NCBI GenBank assembly: GCA_028279825.1
Contig: JANQNA010000002.1
Coordinates: forward strand, 62,001-126,000
Source: an archaeon
GTDB taxonomy: Archaea; Aenigmatarchaeota; Aenigmatarchaeia; GW2011-AR5
Direction of reading: 5' to 3'
DNA length: 64,000 nt
The position numbers were made by a program, and so were the translations under genes. The notes under the pieces were generated by a model, which was not told the origin of the DNA, made no database searches, and worked only from the letters and a program-made list of their open reading frames with translations. Shown one piece after another: positions 53,522-62,155 of this stretch; positions within the stretch are counted from its first letter, which is position 1; every line of letters starts with the position of its first letter.

Positions 53522-54457
53522 ATGCCTAAGAGAACAAGACCTAGAAGAGGATCATTACAATTTTGGCCCAGGAAAAGGGCGAAAAAGATAGTCCCACGAA
53601 CATCTCACTGGCCTAAGAGAGATGCAAAGCTGCTCGGTTTTGCAGGCTGGAAAGCCGGCATGACACACGTACAATATATCGATCAGAATAATAAGTCACC
53701 AACTTATGGTCGATCTATTTCCAAGGCAGTAACCGTCTTGGATGCTCCTTCTCTCTTTGTTGCTGCAATTCGTTTCTATTCTTCTTCTGTCATTGGCGAA
53801 AAATGGGCAAAAATGCCAAAAGGTATGAAACTCAAGATTAAAACAGGTAAAGATAACGTTCCTGAGAAATATAGTGATATTAGACTGCTGGTTGCAACAC
53901 AGCCTTCAAAGAGCGCGATGAGGACAACAAAGAGCGATGTCTTTGAGATTGGCCTTGGCGGTTCAAAGGAAGAAAAACTAAAATATGCGGAATCTGTTCT
54001 GGGAAAAGAAATAACAGCAAAGGATGCTTTCAAACCTGGTGAATATATAGACGTATCAGGTGTCACAAAAGGTTACGGGTTCATGGGACCTGTAAAGAGA
54101 TTCGGTATCAGGATTCAAACAAGAAAAGACCAGCAGATGCATAGACACACTGGTTCTATAGGCGGGTGGAAGCCAAGAAAGGTTGACTGGAGAGTTCCTC
54201 TGCCGGGTCAGTACGGGTTTTTTACGAGGACAGAATTCACGAAAAAGATTGTTCTAATAGAAGATGATGCTGCAAAGATAACACCAAAGGGCGGCTTTGT
54301 TGGTTATGGTTTACCAAAGAGTTCGTTTATATTAATAGAAGGATCAGTTCCTGGTCCAAGGAAACGATTAATCAGGATAAGAAAGGCTATCAGAAGTACA
54401 AAAACAATTCCTGCAGATGTTAAGCATATTTCACTGCAGAGTAAACAGAGGAAATAA
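53522..54457 (+). CDS. rpl3: Large ribosomal subunit protein L3
   Basis: A 311-residue ribosomal protein of the archaeal/eukaryotic L3 type, an early assembly protein near the peptidyl-transferase centre. Typical blocks: RPRRGSLQFWPRKRAK, GFAGWKAGMTHV, DVSGVTKGYGFMGPVKRFG and MHRHTGSIGGWKPRKV. GGAGG lies about 10 nt before the ATG. It is the first gene of the operon; no S10 precedes it. Confidence 0.97.
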   Translation: MPKRTRPRRGSLQFWPRKRAKKIVPRTSHWPKRDAKLLGFAGWKAGMTHVQYIDQNNKSPTYGRSISKAVTVLDAPSLFVAAIRFYSSSVIGEKWAKMPKGMKLKIKTGKDNVPEKYSDIRLLVATQPSKSAMRTTKSDVFEIGLGGSKEEKLKYAESVLGKEITAKDAFKPGEYIDVSGVTKGYGFMGPVKRFGIRIQTRKDQQMHRHTGSIGGWKPRKVDWRVPLPGQYGFFTRTEFTKKIVLIEDDAAKITPKGGFVGYGLPKSSFILIEGSVPGPRKRLIRIRKAIRSTKTIPADVKHISLQSKQRK

Positions 54458-54459
54458 TT

Positions 54460-54693
54460 ATGGTAGTTGGAGCATATGCTGTTATAGAAAAAAGCGGAGG
54501 CGAATTGTTCTTTGTTTTTAATCAACCTGGTACGGTAGAGTCACTGAGGAAATCAACAAGGAACATAAATGAAGGTGAACGTGTGATAGGTCCATATTTT
54601 GACAGAAGTTCTGAAGTGGCAATGGGTTTCGTAGAAGCTACTGTGAATGCCATGAAAAAATTGGGCTATTTAGGTGATAATCATGAAAGCTAA
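54460..54693 (+). CDS. Small hypothetical protein inside the ribosomal operon
   Basis: A 77-residue protein between L3 and L4, starting 2 nt after the L3 stop and overlapping L4 by 11 nt. It has a beta-type core (YAVIEKSGGELFFVFNQPG) and a helical end (AMGFVEATVNAMKKLGYLG). It is not one of the ribosomal proteins normally found here, and I recognise no family. Tight packing implies co-translation. Confidence 0.7.
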   Translation: MVVGAYAVIEKSGGELFFVFNQPGTVESLRKSTRNINEGERVIGPYFDRSSEVAMGFVEATVNAMKKLGYLGDNHES

Positions 54694-55468
54694 AATGTAT
54701 GATCTAGAGGGAAACGCAGCGGGAGAAGCTGAGCTTCCGGCAGTTTTTGCGACTGCGGTCAGACCTGATGTGATCAAAAGAGCCGTGTTTGCACAGCAGA
54801 GCAAAAGAATTCAGCCGTACGGATCAGATCCCCTGGCTGGTATGAGATCTTCAGCTCACTATCATGGTAACAGGCATTATCGCTTTAGAATGATGAACCG
54901 TGAGATGTCGAGACTGCCTAGAATTCATGGTAAGGTAGGATACATGGCATGGAGAGCAAGAATCACGCCTCATGCAGTGAAGGGTAGAAAAGCTCATCCG
55001 CCTAAAGCGGAGAAGATATGGACACTGAAAGTGAACAAGAAGGAAAAGATTTTGGCAATTAAGTCTGCACTGGCAGCTTCGGTAGTTGAAACTCTACTCA
55101 AGATAAGAGGACATTCCTCAAACTCACCGGTTGTTTTTGTTGATAATTTTGAAGACCTGAAAACAACAAAACAGGTAACAACGCTTCTAAAGAAAATTAT
55201 TCCAAAGGAATTGGAAAGAGCAGAAAAGAAAAAGGTACGTGCAGGTAAGGGAACAATGAGAGGAAGGCGTTACAAGAAAAGAAAGGGCGTTTTAGTTATT
55301 GTTTCAAAGAACTGTGCAGCTATCAAGGCATCCCGAAACATACCGGGCGTTGATGCTGTATCTGTAAAGGACCTGAACGTTGAACTGCTTGCACCAGGTG
55401 CACAGGCAGGAAGACTTATAGTTACAACAAAGCAGGGCTTACAGGCTCTGGAAAAGAGGTTTGATTAA
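54683..55468 (+). CDS. rpl4: Large ribosomal subunit protein L4
   Basis: A 261-residue L4/L1e protein. The signature SSAHYHGNRHYRFRMM and the long loop region that lines the exit tunnel (GYMAWRARITPHAVKGRKAHPP) are present, as is the C-terminal NVELLAPGAQAGRL. The ATG at 54683 follows GGTGAT; the GTG at 54674 is inside that signal. Confidence 0.97.
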   Translation: MKAKMYDLEGNAAGEAELPAVFATAVRPDVIKRAVFAQQSKRIQPYGSDPLAGMRSSAHYHGNRHYRFRMMNREMSRLPRIHGKVGYMAWRARITPHAVKGRKAHPPKAEKIWTLKVNKKEKILAIKSALAASVVETLLKIRGHSSNSPVVFVDNFEDLKTTKQVTTLLKKIIPKELERAEKKKVRAGKGTMRGRRYKKRKGVLVIVSKNCAAIKASRNIPGVDAVSVKDLNVELLAPGAQAGRLIVTTKQGLQALEKRFD

Positions 55469-55469
55469 A

Positions 55470-55814
55470 ATGGCTGAAGCAAAAAAGAAAGAAATTAAGA
55501 AAGAGAAGTCGAAGAAAGAAAAGAAAAAGGCTCCTGAGATACAAAAGCCATTTGTTGAACCATTTGACGTGATCAAGTTTGTGCTTATGACGGAAAAGTC
55601 AGTCCGCGCGGTAGAAACACACAACAGACTTGTGTTCATTGTCAGAAGAACATCAAAGAAGAAGGAGATAAGAAATGCAGTCGAGAATGCTTTTCAATCT
55701 CCGGTCACAAAAGTTACAACATTGATTGACCAGTCCGGAAGGAAAAAAGCCTTTGTGAAGTTTGCTAAAGAGGGCGCAGCAGGAGATATTGCAATTAAGC
55801 TGGGAATTATCTAA
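55470..55814 (+). CDS. rpl23: Large ribosomal subunit protein L23
   Basis: A 114-residue L23/L25 protein at the tunnel exit, which contacts SRP and translocon. The core is FVLMTEKSVRAVETHNRLVF ... IRNAVENAF. The first ~25 residues are an added Lys/Glu-rich tail (AEAKKKEIKKEKSKKEKKK). The ATG at 55470 starts one base after the L4 stop. Confidence 0.96.
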   Translation: MAEAKKKEIKKEKSKKEKKKAPEIQKPFVEPFDVIKFVLMTEKSVRAVETHNRLVFIVRRTSKKKEIRNAVENAFQSPVTKVTTLIDQSGRKKAFVKFAKEGAAGDIAIKLGII

Positions 55815-55824
55815 TAAGGTAACT

Positions 55825-55843
55825 GAAGCACCTTTGGTGCTTC
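55825..55843 (+). other. Perfect hairpin between L23 and L2 (GAAGCAC family)
   Basis: GAAGCACC-TTT-GGTGCTTC has an 8-bp stem and follows the L23 stop by 10 nt; TTTCG follows. The stem matches the hairpin at 45804-45820. Inside a co-transcribed operon it may be an attenuator or RNA-processing site. Confidence 0.5.
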
Positions 55844-55867
55844 TTTCGCCTAACGAGAGGGATAACA

Positions 55868-56539
55868 ATGGGTAAGTTATTGAGGCAACAGAGAAGAGGA
55901 AAGGGTTCGCCCAGATATAGAGCCCACACTCACAGGCACATAGGCAAGCCAACCTACAGTGAAACAGAGGGTGAGGGTGTTGTTGTCAATATTAAGCACG
56001 CAACAGGAAGGCTGACGCCTACGGCTGTTGTTGATTACAAGGGTAAAAGAAAGTTGATGCTGCCAGCAGACGGCATGTTTATCGGGCAAAAAGTTGATAT
56101 GATAAAAGAACTGAAGAACATTCCGGAAGGTACAAAGATCTTCAACATTGAGTTAAATCCCAGAGACGGCGGAAAACTTTGCCGCTCATCGGGGGCATTT
56201 GCAACTGTTGTATCAAAGACAGCGGACAAATGTATTGTGTTGCTGCCTTCCAGAGAAAAGAAGGCACTGTCAACCAGCTGCCGGGCGACAATGGGTATTG
56301 TTGCCTCTTCAGGACGTACGGATAAACCATTCAGAAAGGCCGGTACAAAACACTTTGCAATGAAGGCACGCGGAAAACTTTATCCACGTACTTCAGGTGT
56401 AAGCATGAATGCAGTAGACCATCCATTCGGCGGCCAGACAAGACCTGGTAAACCCAAGACTGTGTCGAGACACATGCCGCCTGGTAAGAAAGTCGGTAGC
56501 ATTTCCGCTAAAAGAACCGGTAAGAGGAAGAAGGGATAG
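55868..56539 (+). CDS. rpl2: Large ribosomal subunit protein L2
   Basis: A 223-residue L2/L8 protein. It has the conserved core with [17 protein letters not shown], which includes the His essential for peptidyl transferase-associated function, and [29 protein letters not shown] precedes the ATG as Shine-Dalgarno. The C-terminus is basic ([11 protein letters not shown]). Confidence 0.97.
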   Translation: MGKLLRQQRRGKGSPRYRAHTHRHIGKPTYSETEGEGVVVNIKHATGRLTPTAVVDYKGKRKLMLPADGMFIGQKVDMIKELKNIPEGTKIFNIELNPRDGGKLCRSSGAFATVVSKTADKCIVLLPSREKKALSTSCRATMGIVASSGRTDKPFRKAGTKHFAMKARGKLYPRTSGVSMNAVDHPFGGQTRPGKPKTVSRHMPPGKKVGSISAKRTGKRKKG

Positions 56540-56541
56540 TT

Positions 56542-56928
56542 ATGGCAAAACAATATACATTCAGGGGGAAAACTTTGGAAGAGTTACAGGCAATGAACCT
56601 GGAAGAGTTTTCAAAGTTGCTTAAGTCAAGACAGCGAAGGGCATTGTCACACGGACTTCCAAAACAGCAGAAGAAACTCTTGGAGAAAATCAGAAAGAAA
56701 GGCAAGGACAAAATGATAAGGACGCATTCAAGAGAGATGATCATACTTCCGGAAATGGTTGGTGCAAACCTGGCCGTTCACAACGGAAAGGAGTTTGTAA
56801 GAATAGTAATAAACGAAAGCATGCTTGGTCACAGACTTGGTGAATTTTCACAGACAAGATCAAAAGTTTCCCACAGTTCACCTGGGCTTGGTGCTACACG
56901 ATCGTCAAAGCATGTGCCATTGAAATAG
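56542..56928 (+). CDS. rps19: Small ribosomal subunit protein S19
   Basis: A 128-residue S19/S15e protein. Family blocks: FTYRGK-like start [29 protein letters not shown] and the C-terminal [19 protein letters not shown]. Starts 2 nt after the L2 stop. Confidence 0.96.
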   Translation: MAKQYTFRGKTLEELQAMNLEEFSKLLKSRQRRALSHGLPKQQKKLLEKIRKKGKDKMIRTHSREMIILPEMVGANLAVHNGKEFVRIVINESMLGHRLGEFSQTRSKVSHSSPGLGATRSSKHVPLK

Positions 56929-56944
56929 TAGAGGTATTATATCC

Positions 56945-57688
56945 ATGAAGCAGACATTTGAACCGAAGCACAGTTATGCAAGGGCATTTGGGGTAAACAT
57001 GAGAATATCTCCAAAGTCAGCCCAGCTAATCTGCAAAGTTATCAGGAACAAGCCTCTCACAAGGGCAAGAAGGCTTCTGGTTGATTTAGATGCGAAGAAG
57101 AGGAATCTTGACGGCAAATATTATTCAAAGACGGTTAAAGAAGTTTTGAGCCTTTTAAACAGCTGTGAAAAGAATGCAGCATTCAAAGGACTGGAAGCGG
57201 AAAAACTTTTTGTCAACGCTTCTGCACACAAGGGATCTAACCTGAGACGGAGAAGAAGAAAAGGTGCATTCGGATCTACTCTGAAGAACACGAACATGGA
57301 AATTCTTCTGGTGGAGAGAGGAAAGGCTAATGTGACAAAGAAGAAAGTAAAAGAACAGCTCAACAAGAAGAGTGATGTTGAAAAGCAGATCAAGAAAGAT
57401 GAACAAGAGGTTAAAAAGGAACTTGGCAAGCTAAAAGAAGAGCAAAAAGTCCTGAAACACAAGGTTGACAAGACGGTAGGCGGTCATCTTGAAAAGAAAG
57501 ATAAAACCCTGGAGAAAGAGCTAAGGGAAGAGAACGAAGAGCTCAAAGAGGAAATCAAGGAGCTAAAAGAAGAGCAGAAGGAAATGAAAGAGGATGTTAA
57601 AGAGGAAGTCAAAAAAGATAAAAAAGAAGTCAAAAAACTTGAGGAAGACGATAAGAAAATAAAGAAAGACATGGGCGTGAAAAAATGA
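56945..57688 (+). CDS. rpl22: Large ribosomal subunit protein L22 with long coiled-coil extension
   Basis: A 247-residue protein. Residues 1-130 are normal L22/L17 (ISPKSAQLICKVIRNKPLTR; VNASAHKGSNLRRRRRKG). The remaining ~115 residues are an almost pure Lys/Glu coiled coil (EENEELKEEIKELKEEQKE) with few other residue types, not part of the known family. L22 lies at the tunnel exit, so the arm could reach out from the ribosome. Its stop overlaps the S3 start (ATGA). Confidence 0.95.
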   Translation: MKQTFEPKHSYARAFGVNMRISPKSAQLICKVIRNKPLTRARRLLVDLDAKKRNLDGKYYSKTVKEVLSLLNSCEKNAAFKGLEAEKLFVNASAHKGSNLRRRRRKGAFGSTLKNTNMEILLVERGKANVTKKKVKEQLNKKSDVEKQIKKDEQEVKKELGKLKEEQKVLKHKVDKTVGGHLEKKDKTLEKELREENEELKEEIKELKEEQKEMKEDVKEEVKKDKKEVKKLEEDDKKIKKDMGVKK

Positions 57689-58431
57689 AAGAGAGACTAT
57701 TCATACAGAAATCAAAAGAGCATGTGAAGCTGGAAGAATTTATCAGGAAACAGTTTAATCAGGCAAAGGTAGGAAGCATTGATGTTCAGTACACGCCTGT
57801 TGTTACAAGAATAATCCTGTACACAACAACCCCTGGTTTGATAATAGGGAGCGGCGGTGAAAGAATAAAAGAGACTGTGGAGCTTCTGAAGAAGACATAC
57901 GGAATAGAAAATCCGCAGATAGATGTCCAGAAGATAGATAATCCTGATATTGATCCTAACATAGTCGCACAGAGCATTGCAGCTTCACTTGAGAACGGTG
58001 TGAACTTCAAGAAACTTGGCAACTACCATCTTCAGCGCGTTATGGATGCAGGTGCAATCGGCTGCGAGATAGTTGTATCAGGAAAATTATCCGGACAGAG
58101 GGGAAGAAGAGAACGTTTCATTGCCGGCTACCTGAAAAAGTGCGGCGAGACCGCTAACAGGGATGTTGCAAAGGGATTTGCGCTGGCCAATCCAAGGCTG
58201 GGGAACATTGGCGTGACTGTCAGTATAATGTTGAAGCATACGGAGCTTGCACTGAACATTAGCGAGAAAGCCACAGAACAGGAAGCAGAAGTTGTGGCAG
58301 AGCAGGTGGCTGAAGAGGTAAAAGAAGAACCAAAGGAAAAGGTTGAAGAGGAGATAAAGGAAGTTGTAGAGGAGACAACTCCTAAGGAAGAGGTTGGTAC
58401 GAGTGGCAATACTGAAGATGAAAAAAGTTAA
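57685..58431 (+). CDS. rps3: Small ribosomal subunit protein S3 with acidic tail
   Basis: A 248-residue S3 protein. The N-terminal KH domain has the loop LIIGSGGERIKE near residue 55, and the C-terminal domain has VVSGKLSGQRGRRERFIAGY. From about residue 200 it carries an acidic Glu/Val tail (VAEEVKEEPKEKVEEEIKE), which is an extension. Overlaps L22 and L29. Confidence 0.96.
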   Translation: MKERLFIQKSKEHVKLEEFIRKQFNQAKVGSIDVQYTPVVTRIILYTTTPGLIIGSGGERIKETVELLKKTYGIENPQIDVQKIDNPDIDPNIVAQSIAASLENGVNFKKLGNYHLQRVMDAGAIGCEIVVSGKLSGQRGRRERFIAGYLKKCGETANRDVAKGFALANPRLGNIGVTVSIMLKHTELALNISEKATEQEAEVVAEQVAEEVKEEPKEKVEEEIKEVVEETTPKEEVGTSGNTEDEKS

Positions 58432-58621
58432 GGAACTTGATAGTAAAGAACTTGCTGAAAAGCTTAGAGAGATGCAGCTAGAGCTGTCAAAGGAGATGGC
58501 CTCCAGCGAGATTGGCGGAAGTGTCAAGAATCCTGGAAGGATCGGAGAAATAAGACGGACTATAGCAAGGATCAAGACAGAAGATGCAGCAAGAAAAACA
58601 AAAAATGGGAGGGGTGAATAG
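58418..58621 (+). CDS. rpl29: Large ribosomal subunit protein L29
   Basis: A 67-residue helical hairpin protein (ELAEKLREMQLELSKEM; PGRIGEIRRTIARIKT) that sits next to L23. The ATG at 58418 lies within the S3 3' end, a 14-nt overlap; frames starting earlier have no homologous sequence. Confidence 0.94.
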   Translation: MKKVKELDSKELAEKLREMQLELSKEMASSEIGGSVKNPGRIGEIRRTIARIKTEDAARKTKNGRGE

Positions 58622-58626
58622 CAGCA

Positions 58627-58929
58627 ATGGTATGTCCCAAGTGCGGGTTACCTCAAGAGCTCTGTATTTGCGAAACAATAGCAAAAGAAACTCAAAAGAT
58701 CAAGATCGATAGGGTACAGAAACGATACGGTAAGCACATGACTATCATAAGAGGAATTGACAACAGCAAAATTGACGTCAAGAATCTTATGAAGAAACTG
58801 AAGTCGAAGCTTGCCTGTGGCGGAACGTACAAAAACGACGAAATTGAGTTGCAGGGAGATCACAGAGAGCGTGTACGTGAGCTTTTGGTCAAGGAAGGTT
58901 TCCCGAGGGAAATAATAGAAGTCTCGTAA
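58627..58929 (+). CDS. Translation initiation factor aIF1 (SUI1)
   Basis: A 100-residue SUI1-domain protein that monitors start-codon pairing on the small subunit. The core is HMTIIRGIDNSKIDVKNLM ... KLACGGTYKNDEIELQGDH. The N-terminus has CPKCGLPQELCIC, a short zinc-binding motif found in archaeal members. Its place between L29 and Rpp29 is the usual archaeal order. Confidence 0.95.
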   Translation: MVCPKCGLPQELCICETIAKETQKIKIDRVQKRYGKHMTIIRGIDNSKIDVKNLMKKLKSKLACGGTYKNDEIELQGDHRERVRELLVKEGFPREIIEVS

Positions 58930-58953
58930 AACTTTTCGAGGAGTAAAAAAGTG

Positions 58954-59220
58954 ATGGAAATGCGCAGTGCGGAAAATATACTGAGACACGAACTCATAGG
59001 ACTGGAGTGCAAAGTCCTGAGAGCGAAGAATAAATCACAGGAAGGTTTGAAAGGAAAGATTGTGGACGAAACCATGAAAAATATCATAATTGACGGGAAG
59101 ACCATACCGAAGTCTGGAAGCATTTTCCGGATAAAGCTCGACAAGACTGTGGAGGTCGATGGTAACTTCCTTGTTGCAAGGCCCGAGGATCGTATAAAGA
59201 AAAAGGTGAAAAAATGGTAA
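58954..59220 (+). CDS. rnp1: Ribonuclease P protein component 1 (Rpp29/POP4)
   Basis: An 88-residue Sm-like RNase P subunit involved in tRNA 5' maturation. The family core GLKGKIVDETMKNIIIDGK is followed by the PKSGSIFRI strand and VDGNFLVARPEDRI. Starts at the ATG at 58954 (GTG at 58951 possible) after GAGGAG. The 3' end overlaps S17. Confidence 0.93.
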   Translation: MEMRSAENILRHELIGLECKVLRAKNKSQEGLKGKIVDETMKNIIIDGKTIPKSGSIFRIKLDKTVEVDGNFLVARPEDRIKKKVKKW

Positions 59221-59543
59221 AGAAAAATATCGGAGTAGAGGCAAAGGCGCCAAAAGAAGATTGTGGTAGTGCTAAATGCCCTTGGCACGGACACACGAAG
59301 ATACGCGGACGTACCTTCACTGGAATAGTTATGTCATCAAAAGGTGCAAACACTGCAATAGTTCAGTGGAACTACTACACATTTGTGCCTAAGTACGAGA
59401 GATATGAGAGAAGAAAAACAAGAATAGCTGCTCACAATCCAAAATGTATATCAGCAAAAATCGGTGATACTGTGATGATAGGAGAATGCAGGTCACTTTC
59501 AAAGTCAAAGTCATTCGTGATATTCGAGAAGGTGGAACAATGA
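59214..59543 (+). CDS. rps17: Small ribosomal subunit protein S17
   Basis: A 109-residue archaeal/eukaryotic S17/S11 protein (CPWHGHTKIRGRTFTGIVMS; FVPKYERYERRKTRIAAHNP; IGECRSLSKSKSFVI). The ATG overlaps the Rpp29 end by 7 nt, and its stop overlaps the L14 start. Confidence 0.96.
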   Translation: MVKKNIGVEAKAPKEDCGSAKCPWHGHTKIRGRTFTGIVMSSKGANTAIVQWNYYTFVPKYERYERRKTRIAAHNPKCISAKIGDTVMIGECRSLSKSKSFVIFEKVEQ

Positions 59544-59941
59544 AAGGATTAACATCAAACGTAACAAAGCCATTGCCGCTTGGTGCACAGCTGATATGTG
59601 CAGACAATTCGGGAGCCAAAGTATTGGAAATAATAGCCGTACGCGGATATCATGGTAAAATGAGACGGTTGCCGAGGGCTGGTGTGGGTGATGTCATAAT
59701 TTGTTCAGTCAAGAAGGGTAAAGAAAAGGTAAGGAAGACTATCGTTTATGCTGTTATTGTTCGTCAAAAGAAAGAGTATATGAGATTTGACGGAACGCGT
59801 GTCAAATTTGCTGATAACGCGGCTGTGGTTGTGAATCCAAAGACTTTCGAGCCAACAGGTACGGAAATAAGAACCGTAATCGCTAAAGAAGTCGTCGAGA
59901 GGTTCACGCCAATAGGAAAGATAGCAAGTTCGGTGTTGTAA
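59540..59941 (+). CDS. rpl14: Large ribosomal subunit protein L14
   Basis: A 133-residue L14/L23e protein with the signature GAQLICADNSGAKVLEII and the C-terminal EIRTVIAKEVVERF. The start is the ATG at 59540, overlapping the S17 stop as ATGA and following AAGGTGG; the longer in-frame extension lies inside S17. Confidence 0.96.
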   Translation: MKGLTSNVTKPLPLGAQLICADNSGAKVLEIIAVRGYHGKMRRLPRAGVGDVIICSVKKGKEKVRKTIVYAVIVRQKKEYMRFDGTRVKFADNAAVVVNPKTFEPTGTEIRTVIAKEVVERFTPIGKIASSVL

Positions 59942-59942
59942 A

Positions 59943-60137
59943 ATGGAACTAAGTGAAGAACAAATTGCAAAATTACGCAGAATGAAGGATGCAAGGGATA
60001 GTGATGTGACTCATGGTATAGTGTTTGAAAGTGATAAACACGGTGAAACATATATTGTCGATTCAAAGATAGAAATTTGGAGATATGCACTCGGATGTTC
60101 GGTAGTAGGTTTGAATTATGGGACTGTTAAGCTTTAG
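59943..60137 (+). CDS. Small hypothetical protein inside the ribosomal operon
   Basis: A 64-residue protein between L14 and L24, starting one base after the L14 stop. N-terminal helix (SEEQIAKLRRMKDARD) and a beta-rich rest (HGETYIVDSKIEIWRYALG). L14 and L24 are normally adjacent, so this is an insertion into the operon. The next gene's Shine-Dalgarno overlaps its stop. No family recognised. Confidence 0.7.
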   Translation: MELSEEQIAKLRRMKDARDSDVTHGIVFESDKHGETYIVDSKIEIWRYALGCSVVGLNYGTVKL

Positions 60138-60146
60138 GTGATTATG

Positions 60147-60533
60147 ATGAAAGAATTTTCAATAAAATGGGTGTCGAGTAAGCAACCAAGGAAGCAGAGG
60201 AAATACAGAGCGAACGCTCCGACTCACGTGAGAAGAAAGATGGTGTCTGCACACCTGGATAAGACGCTGAAAGCCCAGTACAAGAAACGTTCAATGCCTG
60301 TGAGAAAGGACGATGAAGTTAAGGTTATGCGCGGAGCGTACAAGGGCAAGAGGGGTAAGGTAACGAGAGTTAACCTAAAGAAACTGAAGGTTTATGTTGA
60401 CAATGTAAAAATCAAGAAAGTGTCAGGCCAGGAAGTCGAGGTTGCAATTGATTCAAGTAACCTTGTAATAACAAAGCTTGGCGCCGATGATGTAAGGAGA
60501 AGAAAATTCCAGAAGAGGAAAGGTGAAAAATAA
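60147..60533 (+). CDS. rpl24: Large ribosomal subunit protein L24
   Basis: A 128-residue L24/L26 protein with a KOW motif (DDEVKVMRGAYKGKRGKV) and the archaeal N-terminus (SSKQPRKQRKYRANAPTHVRRK). Preferred start is the ATG at 60147, 4 nt after GGTGAT; ATG 60144 and GTG 60138 are alternatives. Its stop overlaps the S4e ATG. Confidence 0.95.
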   Translation: MKEFSIKWVSSKQPRKQRKYRANAPTHVRRKMVSAHLDKTLKAQYKKRSMPVRKDDEVKVMRGAYKGKRGKVTRVNLKKLKVYVDNVKIKKVSGQEVEVAIDSSNLVITKLGADDVRRRKFQKRKGEK

Positions 60534-61210
60534 TGGCAATAACGAAAAGATTTACGATACCAAGGTTCTGGCCTCTGGAGGTCAAGGCAAAGAAGTATGC
60601 GATAAGTCCCACTCCGGGACCTCATACAAAGAGCCACTGCATGCCTCTTGGTGTGATAATCAGGGACGTTCTGAAACATTCGAGAACCCTGAAGGAAACA
60701 AGACAGATCCTTAATACCGGTACCATAAAGATAAACGGTGCCGTACGGAAGTCATATGCATTTCCAGTTGGCCTGATGGATGTTGTTGAGATGGACGGTG
60801 AATTTTACAGGGTTGTCCCGTCAAAGGCAGGACTGAAACTTGTTCCAGTGAAGGATGCTGACACAAGACTGTCAAAAGTCAGGAACAAATCTCATATTCA
60901 CAAGAAGAGAATACAGCTGAGCCTTCACGATGGTACAAACATACTTGTTGACAAAGAGGATTACAAGACAAGTGATGTTATTGTTCTGGATACCAAAACG
61001 AAGAAGATAAAGGAAGTCATAAAATTCGAGAAGGGTGCTATGGCTCTTGTTACTGACGGTCATAACAGAGGAGTGCAGGGTAATATTGAAAACATTGACA
61101 GAAAACTGAGAACGGTTTCACTGAAGAACGACACCGGCAGTTTTCTGGTTCCACTGAGATACGTATTTGTTATTGGACGTGATAAACCTGTTGTCAATGT
61201 TGGTGAGTGA
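60533..61210 (+). CDS. rps4e: Small ribosomal subunit protein S4e
   Basis: A 225-residue archaeal/eukaryotic protein. It has the N-terminal S4e block (KRFTIPRFWPLEVKAKKYA), an S4-like RNA-binding part (RQILNTGTIKINGAVRKSY) and a C-terminal KOW segment (ALVTDGHNRGVQGNIENI). Slightly short for the family (~235-245). Overlaps L24 by one base. Confidence 0.95.
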   Translation: MAITKRFTIPRFWPLEVKAKKYAISPTPGPHTKSHCMPLGVIIRDVLKHSRTLKETRQILNTGTIKINGAVRKSYAFPVGLMDVVEMDGEFYRVVPSKAGLKLVPVKDADTRLSKVRNKSHIHKKRIQLSLHDGTNILVDKEDYKTSDVIVLDTKTKKIKEVIKFEKGAMALVTDGHNRGVQGNIENIDRKLRTVSLKNDTGSFLVPLRYVFVIGRDKPVVNVGE

Positions 61211-61211
61211 A

Positions 61212-61703
61212 ATGGGAATGAGAGATGTTAAGATAGAGAAGATCACACTGAACATGGGATGTGGCTCTAAAACGCCAATAGATAGTGCCACCTTTGTTCT
61301 GAAGAACCTGTCAGGCGGCAAGGTTGTGGTTACAAAAACAAGGAAGAGGTCCACCTTTAACGTCCCAAAGAACAAGGCAATTGGCTGCAAGATTACGATA
61401 AGAAAGAACACAAAACCGTTTTTGAAGAGACTTTTCGAGGCAAAAGAAAACAAATTGAAACAGGCAAGCTTTGATAACACCGGTAACTTTTCCTTCGGTG
61501 TTAAAGAGTATATTGACGTTCCGGGAATGGAGTATGAACCAAAGATAGGCGTGCTTGGTTTTGATGTTTGTGTTACACTTGAGAGACCGGGTTACAGAGT
61601 GAAGAGAAAAAGACTTCCGGGCAAGATAAGCAAAACGCACCTGATAAAGAAGGAAGATGCTATTGATTTCGTAAAAAAGGAATTTGGAGTTGAGATTGAA
61701 TGA
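61212..61703 (+). CDS. rpl5: Large ribosomal subunit protein L5
   Basis: A 163-residue L5/L11 protein (KITLNMGCGSKTPIDSA; RSTFNVPKNKAIGCKITIR; GIKEYIDVPG-like VKEYIDVPGMEYEP), which contacts 5S rRNA. The ATG at 61212 follows GGTGAG and starts one base after the S4e stop. Overlaps the next gene by ATGA. Confidence 0.95.
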   Translation: MGMRDVKIEKITLNMGCGSKTPIDSATFVLKNLSGGKVVVTKTRKRSTFNVPKNKAIGCKITIRKNTKPFLKRLFEAKENKLKQASFDNTGNFSFGVKEYIDVPGMEYEPKIGVLGFDVCVTLERPGYRVKRKRLPGKISKTHLIKKEDAIDFVKKEFGVEIE

Positions 61704-61996
61704 AACTGGTAAGAGATAAAATACCGGAAATGATGCTGAAGGAAGGTAAGTCTGTTGAGATACGCAAAGCAAGAGGAAGGGAATACGAGTTTATGTTGTT
61801 AAAGATGCTGCAGGATGAGACGGAGAAGTTTTTAAGGGACAGAACAGCAGAGAACATTTCGGATATACAGAGTGTTCTAATGCATATAGCTGAGGTCCGT
61901 GAAATAAAATGGGAAGAAGTTGAAAAGATAATGGAAATGAAAAACGGTGAGAAAGGCGGTTTTGGAAAGAGACTGATATTGGAGGCGTCTAAGTGA
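61700..61996 (+). CDS. MazG-like house-cleaning NTP pyrophosphohydrolase-type protein
   Basis: A 98-residue all-alpha protein beginning [11 protein letters not shown], the hallmark of the phosphoribosyl-ATP pyrophosphohydrolase-like/MazG group, with acidic helix pairs ([26 protein letters not shown]) that would bind Mg. It lies between L5 and S14 and overlaps both by 4 nt (ATGA and GTGA), so it is an integral operon member, though not a ribosomal protein. The nucleotide substrate is unknown. Confidence 0.82.
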   Translation: MKLVRDKIPEMMLKEGKSVEIRKARGREYEFMLLKMLQDETEKFLRDRTAENISDIQSVLMHIAEVREIKWEEVEKIMEMKNGEKGGFGKRLILEASK

Positions 61997-62151
61997 GGCA
62001 AAAATTAGTAAAGAGGAAACAGGGTAAAGGAGCAAAGAAATGTTACAGGTGCGGCTCAATGAAAGGCGTGATACGCAAATACAAGCTGCTTTACTGCCGA
62101 AGGTGCTTCAGAGAAGTTGCAACGTCACTTGGATTCAAAAAATTGAGTTGA
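61993..62151 (+). CDS. rps14: Small ribosomal subunit protein S14 (zinc-binding type)
   Basis: A 52-residue protein from a GTG start overlapping the upstream stop, with GGAGG 8 nt before it. The zinc ribbon is CYRCGS...[10 protein letters not shown] (CxxC-x14-CxxC) and the C-terminus SLGFKKLS is typical of S14/S29. Position before S8 is the usual spc-type order. Confidence 0.95.
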   Translation: MRQKLVKRKQGKGAKKCYRCGSMKGVIRKYKLLYCRRCFREVATSLGFKKLS

Positions 62152-62155
62152 TAAT

